Source of the DNA: Verrucomicrobiota bacterium | GTDB lineage: Bacteria > Verrucomicrobiota > Verrucomicrobiia > Verrucomicrobiales > DEV007 | NCBI GenBank assembly: GCA_963205275.1 | Contig: CAUJIH010000015.1 | Coordinates: forward strand, 1-64,000 | Reading direction: 5' to 3' | Length of the DNA: 64,000 nucleotides | Shown here: piece by piece, positions 61,711-64,000 of the stretch | Layout of the letters: every line of letters starts with the position of its first letter | Position numbering within the stretch: position 1 is the stretch's first letter | Position numbers and translations under genes: made by a program | The notes under the pieces: generated by a model | Database searches by the model: none | Seen by the model: the letters and a program-made list of their open reading frames with translations, nothing else | Told to the model about the DNA's origin: nothing

Positions 61711-63707
61711 GCATCAATCTTTCCCCTGCGCAGCGCGACATCGTTGAAGCCCCCGACGGTCACTATCTGGTGGTCGCCTCGGCGGGCAGCGGCAAAAGCC
61801 GTGTGCTGACGGAACGGGTCCGTTATTTGCTCGAGGTGCGAAAAATCCGCTCCCGCATTCTGGCTCTCACCTTCACCAACAAGGCTGCGGAGGAAATGCG
61901 GCATCGCCTGCAGGAAGTGCCCGATCTTTCGGAGCGAACTTTCATCGGAACCATTCACAGCTTCTGCCAAACACTTATTGAAGCGCATGGCGCGGGTATT
62001 GGATACCCGGCCATGCCTGCGATTCTCGAACGCGAGAGCGACCGCATCGCCATGCTGGAGGAAGTCTTCACCCAAAGCGCCGAACTGGGTCGCTATTTGA
62101 AGCAACGGCCAACGCCCAAGGAACGCAGATCCTTTCTCTACGATGTTCGTGAAACGATCAGCCTTTGCAAACGTGACTGGAAGAAGTTCCAGGCGATCAG
62201 CAACGGCGACTGGGACAGTCCCGAAGAGGTTCAGGTGTTTCTCGAATATCAACAGCATCTCACGAGTCAGGGAGTGATCGACTTCGATGACATCCTGCTA
62301 CTGGCCTACCGCATCCTCTCCGAGCGGCCTGCCGTTGCCTCGATCTACCACCGCACCTATCGTTACTTGTTTGTCGATGAAGCGCAGGATCTAAACTCCG
62401 TGCAGTATTCCATCATCCGAACACTAGGGGAGAATGCGGCGTCTGTACTATTGGTGGGGGACCCGAACCAAGCGATCTATGGTTTCAATGGATCGAGCAA
62501 GGAATTCATGCTGGACACGTTTCCGCGGGACTTTGGTGCCACGCTTGTGGAACTGAGGGAAAACTTCCGTTCATCGCGGGCAGTCATACGAGCGGCCAAT
62601 GCGCTCTATCCAAACAGCATCGAACTTGAGAGCGCCACGTTGAAAGGGGAAATCAAAATCGAAGCCTGTGCTGATGAAGATGCGGAGGCGATCTGGGTTC
62701 GGGAAAAGATCGCGGGGTTTCTTGCCGATGGCACGCACGATGACATCGAAGGACCCATCACTCCCGACCGCATCGCCGTGCTGGCCCGCAACCGCTACAT
62801 GTTCGCTTCCTTGCAGAAGGAATTGGAAAATCATGGAATCGAGCATTATCTGAGAATGCCTAGTGGCGGCGCAACTTTGGAATCGGACCTCGGGCGGCTT
62901 TTCGATCTCGGCATCCGCATTCTCGTGAACCCAAAGAATCGCCTTCATTATGAGGAATTGCTGCAGCGCTTCGGTGTGTCCGAGAGCTTGGCCGTGGACG
63001 GTGATGATCCTCTGGCACTACTCCAAAGGGCTTGTGAAACCGCGTCGGAATCCGCCCGTCCCTTCATCAGACCACTACTTGAAGCTTGGACGCTCCTCTA
63101 CGCCGATGTGAACAAGTTTACCACGGTGTTGGGCGACTTGGAGACGAGCGTCAACCAATGGGGAAACGGAATAGAGTGCCAAGTCGAGGCTCGTTTGCTT
63201 GCACTCGCCGATCTAGAATTTCTCCGTGCTGTCTGGGCTAATTACAGCCGACGTTCTGCTAGAGACAGCCGCAGCCTGTCTCAATTTAGAAATCAGATGG
63301 CGACAGGGGAAACCATTCCCAATGTCGAAGGCAAGGGCGTGACGCTCGCCACCGTGCATGCCGTCAAAGGCTTGGAATATGACATCGTGTTTCTCATGGG
63401 CATGGTCGAAGGCGGTTTCCCCGACTATCGCGCCGTGAAAGCAGGTGCCGCCGCCCTGAGGGAAGAAAAAAACGATGCTTTTGTCGCAGTGACTCGTTCA
63501 AAGCGCCTGCTCTACCTGACGTGGCCACAGGCCAAATTCATGCCCTGGGATCGGGAACGTCGCCGCAATCAAACCCCATCGCGTTATTTGCAGGAGATTG
63601 AGCAGAAAAATCCGGAATGTGTGATCTCAGCTCAGGCATTTCATGTGGCGGGGGATTCCCCCAGCTATCCACAAACCTCTGCCAATGACCCATCCAAATA
63701 CCCATGA
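61707..63707 (+). CDS. gajB: GajB-like UvrD/PcrA helicase (Gabija)
   Basis: The 666-residue superfamily 1 helicase shows all motifs in order: Walker A ASAGSGKS (24-31), LALTFTNKAAEEM (Ia), YLFVDEAQDLNSVQ (II), LLVGDPNQAIYGFNGS (III), ELRENFRSS (IV), TLATVHAVKGLEYDIVFLMG (V) and VAVTRSKRLLYLTW (VI). In Gabija, GajB binds the GajA oligomer and is needed for defence. It is longer than the original GajB of about 490 residues and keeps the larger 1B/2B regions. It overlaps the preceding and following genes by four bases each (ATGA). Confidence 0.87.
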   Translation: MSINLSPAQRDIVEAPDGHYLVVASAGSGKSRVLTERVRYLLEVRKIRSRILALTFTNKAAEEMRHRLQEVPDLSERTFIGTIHSFCQTLIEAHGAGIGYPAMPAILERESDRIAMLEEVFTQSAELGRYLKQRPTPKERRSFLYDVRETISLCKRDWKKFQAISNGDWDSPEEVQVFLEYQQHLTSQGVIDFDDILLLAYRILSERPAVASIYHRTYRYLFVDEAQDLNSVQYSIIRTLGENAASVLLVGDPNQAIYGFNGSSKEFMLDTFPRDFGATLVELRENFRSSRAVIRAANALYPNSIELESATLKGEIKIEACADEDAEAIWVREKIAGFLADGTHDDIEGPITPDRIAVLARNRYMFASLQKELENHGIEHYLRMPSGGATLESDLGRLFDLGIRILVNPKNRLHYEELLQRFGVSESLAVDGDDPLALLQRACETASESARPFIRPLLEAWTLLYADVNKFTTVLGDLETSVNQWGNGIECQVEARLLALADLEFLRAVWANYSRRSARDSRSLSQFRNQMATGETIPNVEGKGVTLATVHAVKGLEYDIVFLMGMVEGGFPDYRAVKAGAAALREEKNDAFVAVTRSKRLLYLTWPQAKFMPWDRERRRNQTPSRYLQEIEQKNPECVISAQAFHVAGDSPSYPQTSANDPSKYP

Positions 63708-64000
63708 ACATAGAGTCCATCCACATCGAAAACTTCAAGGCCTTGCGCAACGTCACTTTGAACCGGCTCCCGGCGTACAGCGTTTTCATTGGCCGCAACG
63801 GGACGGGGAAAACCACGCTGTTCCGGGTATTTGCCTTTCTCAAGAACTGCTTGGCCAAGGATGTGCGTGCGGCCTTGAACCATGAGGGAGGGCGCAATGG
63901 CTTCAAGGAGGTGCGGAGCCGGGGCTGCAACACGGAAGATCCCATCAAGATCGAACTCCAATTCCGGCTCGACATTGCGGGGGTAAACCGGTTGGTTACC
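63704..64000 (+). CDS. AAA-family ATPase, partial at the window edge
   Basis: Ninety-nine codons are visible before the window ends. The start MNIESIHIENFKALRNVTL and the Walker A FIGRNGTGKTTLF at about 29-41 identify an SMC/OLD-like AAA_21 ATPase. The ATG overlaps the gajB stop in an ATGA junction, so the gene is translated with the Gabija-like pair. In other defence islands such ATPases are followed by a small nuclease or DUF4276-type protein, which cannot be seen here. The helicase expected with DUF499/DUF1156 may also lie beyond this gene. Confidence 0.8.
   Translation, partial: MNIESIHIENFKALRNVTLNRLPAYSVFIGRNGTGKTTLFRVFAFLKNCLAKDVRAALNHEGGRNGFKEVRSRGCNTEDPIKIELQFRLDIAGVNRLVT

Noticed and set aside
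1-64000. Search by eye for tRNA, rRNA and CRISPR arrays
   Set aside because: No cloverleaf with a T-arm consensus, no rRNA-like sequence and no regularly spaced direct repeats were found; a covariance-model search would be needed to exclude small RNAs.

Overview
The window reads as a bacterial chromosome segment, most likely from Verrucomicrobiota, with Planctomycetota as the alternative. The main reasons are a DUF1549/DUF1553 (PSD1-type) gene followed by a DUF1501 gene, a polysaccharide-directed beta-helix/glycosidase pair, a ceramidase-like protein, a long Lgt, weak Shine-Dalgarno sites and a moderately high G+C content. No rRNA, tRNA, CRISPR array or complete insertion sequence was recognised.

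Region 1 (1-14.5 kb, minus strand) is a nucleotide-sugar and surface-polysaccharide cluster. rfbF and rfbG make a CDP-4-keto-6-deoxyhexose. A C-methyltransferase, an RmlC-like epimerase, a DegT aminotransferase and two small methyltransferases could modify it. A second set (WbpA-, WbpB-, WbpE- and WbpD-like) covers the route from UDP-GlcNAc to UDP-2,3-diacetamido-2,3-dideoxyglucuronate. A second WbpE-like paralogue sits upstream, separated from the set by a GbsR/MarR-type regulator and an ABC-transporter-like membrane protein that lacks an ATPase domain.

Region 2 (14.6-33.2 kb) is mostly housekeeping: an extended adenylate-kinase-like protein, a dihaem cytochrome c peroxidase, a family 4 glycosyltransferase, a ceramidase-like protein, a bioB-folP pair, a lipoprotein amidase, a glyoxalase, proS, lgt, and a Fur-family gene followed by sufC-sufB-sufD. 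A hicB antitoxin with a 15-codon stub of hicA and two inverted-repeat elements mark a small decayed patch near 28.3-29.0 kb.

Region 3 (33.2-48.1 kb) holds a secreted glycosidase and beta-helix pair, an AmgK-like sugar kinase, an MBL-fold hydrolase, the DUF1549/DUF1553-DUF1501 pair, two low-complexity envelope proteins (one with four KKNPFAE motifs), an alkyltransferase-like protein, a mannose-1-phosphate guanylyltransferase and ruvX.

Region 4 (48.2 kb to the window end, plus strand) is a defence island starting just after ruvX. It holds DUF499 ATPase, DUF3780 protein, a VapBC pair, a second VapB with a broken vapC, an IetA/IetS-like ATPase-protease pair, a DUF1156 DNA methylase, a Gabija-like GajA/GajB pair and a further AAA ATPase cut by the window edge. 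The DUF499/DUF3780/DUF1156 genes look like one candidate antiviral system split by the toxin-antitoxin and IetAS cargo. GajA, GajB and the last ATPase are joined by ATGA overlaps, suggesting a Gabija variant with three or more genes. The DUF1156 gene contains a sharply A+T-rich patch just before its DPPY motif, which may mark exchange of its specificity region.
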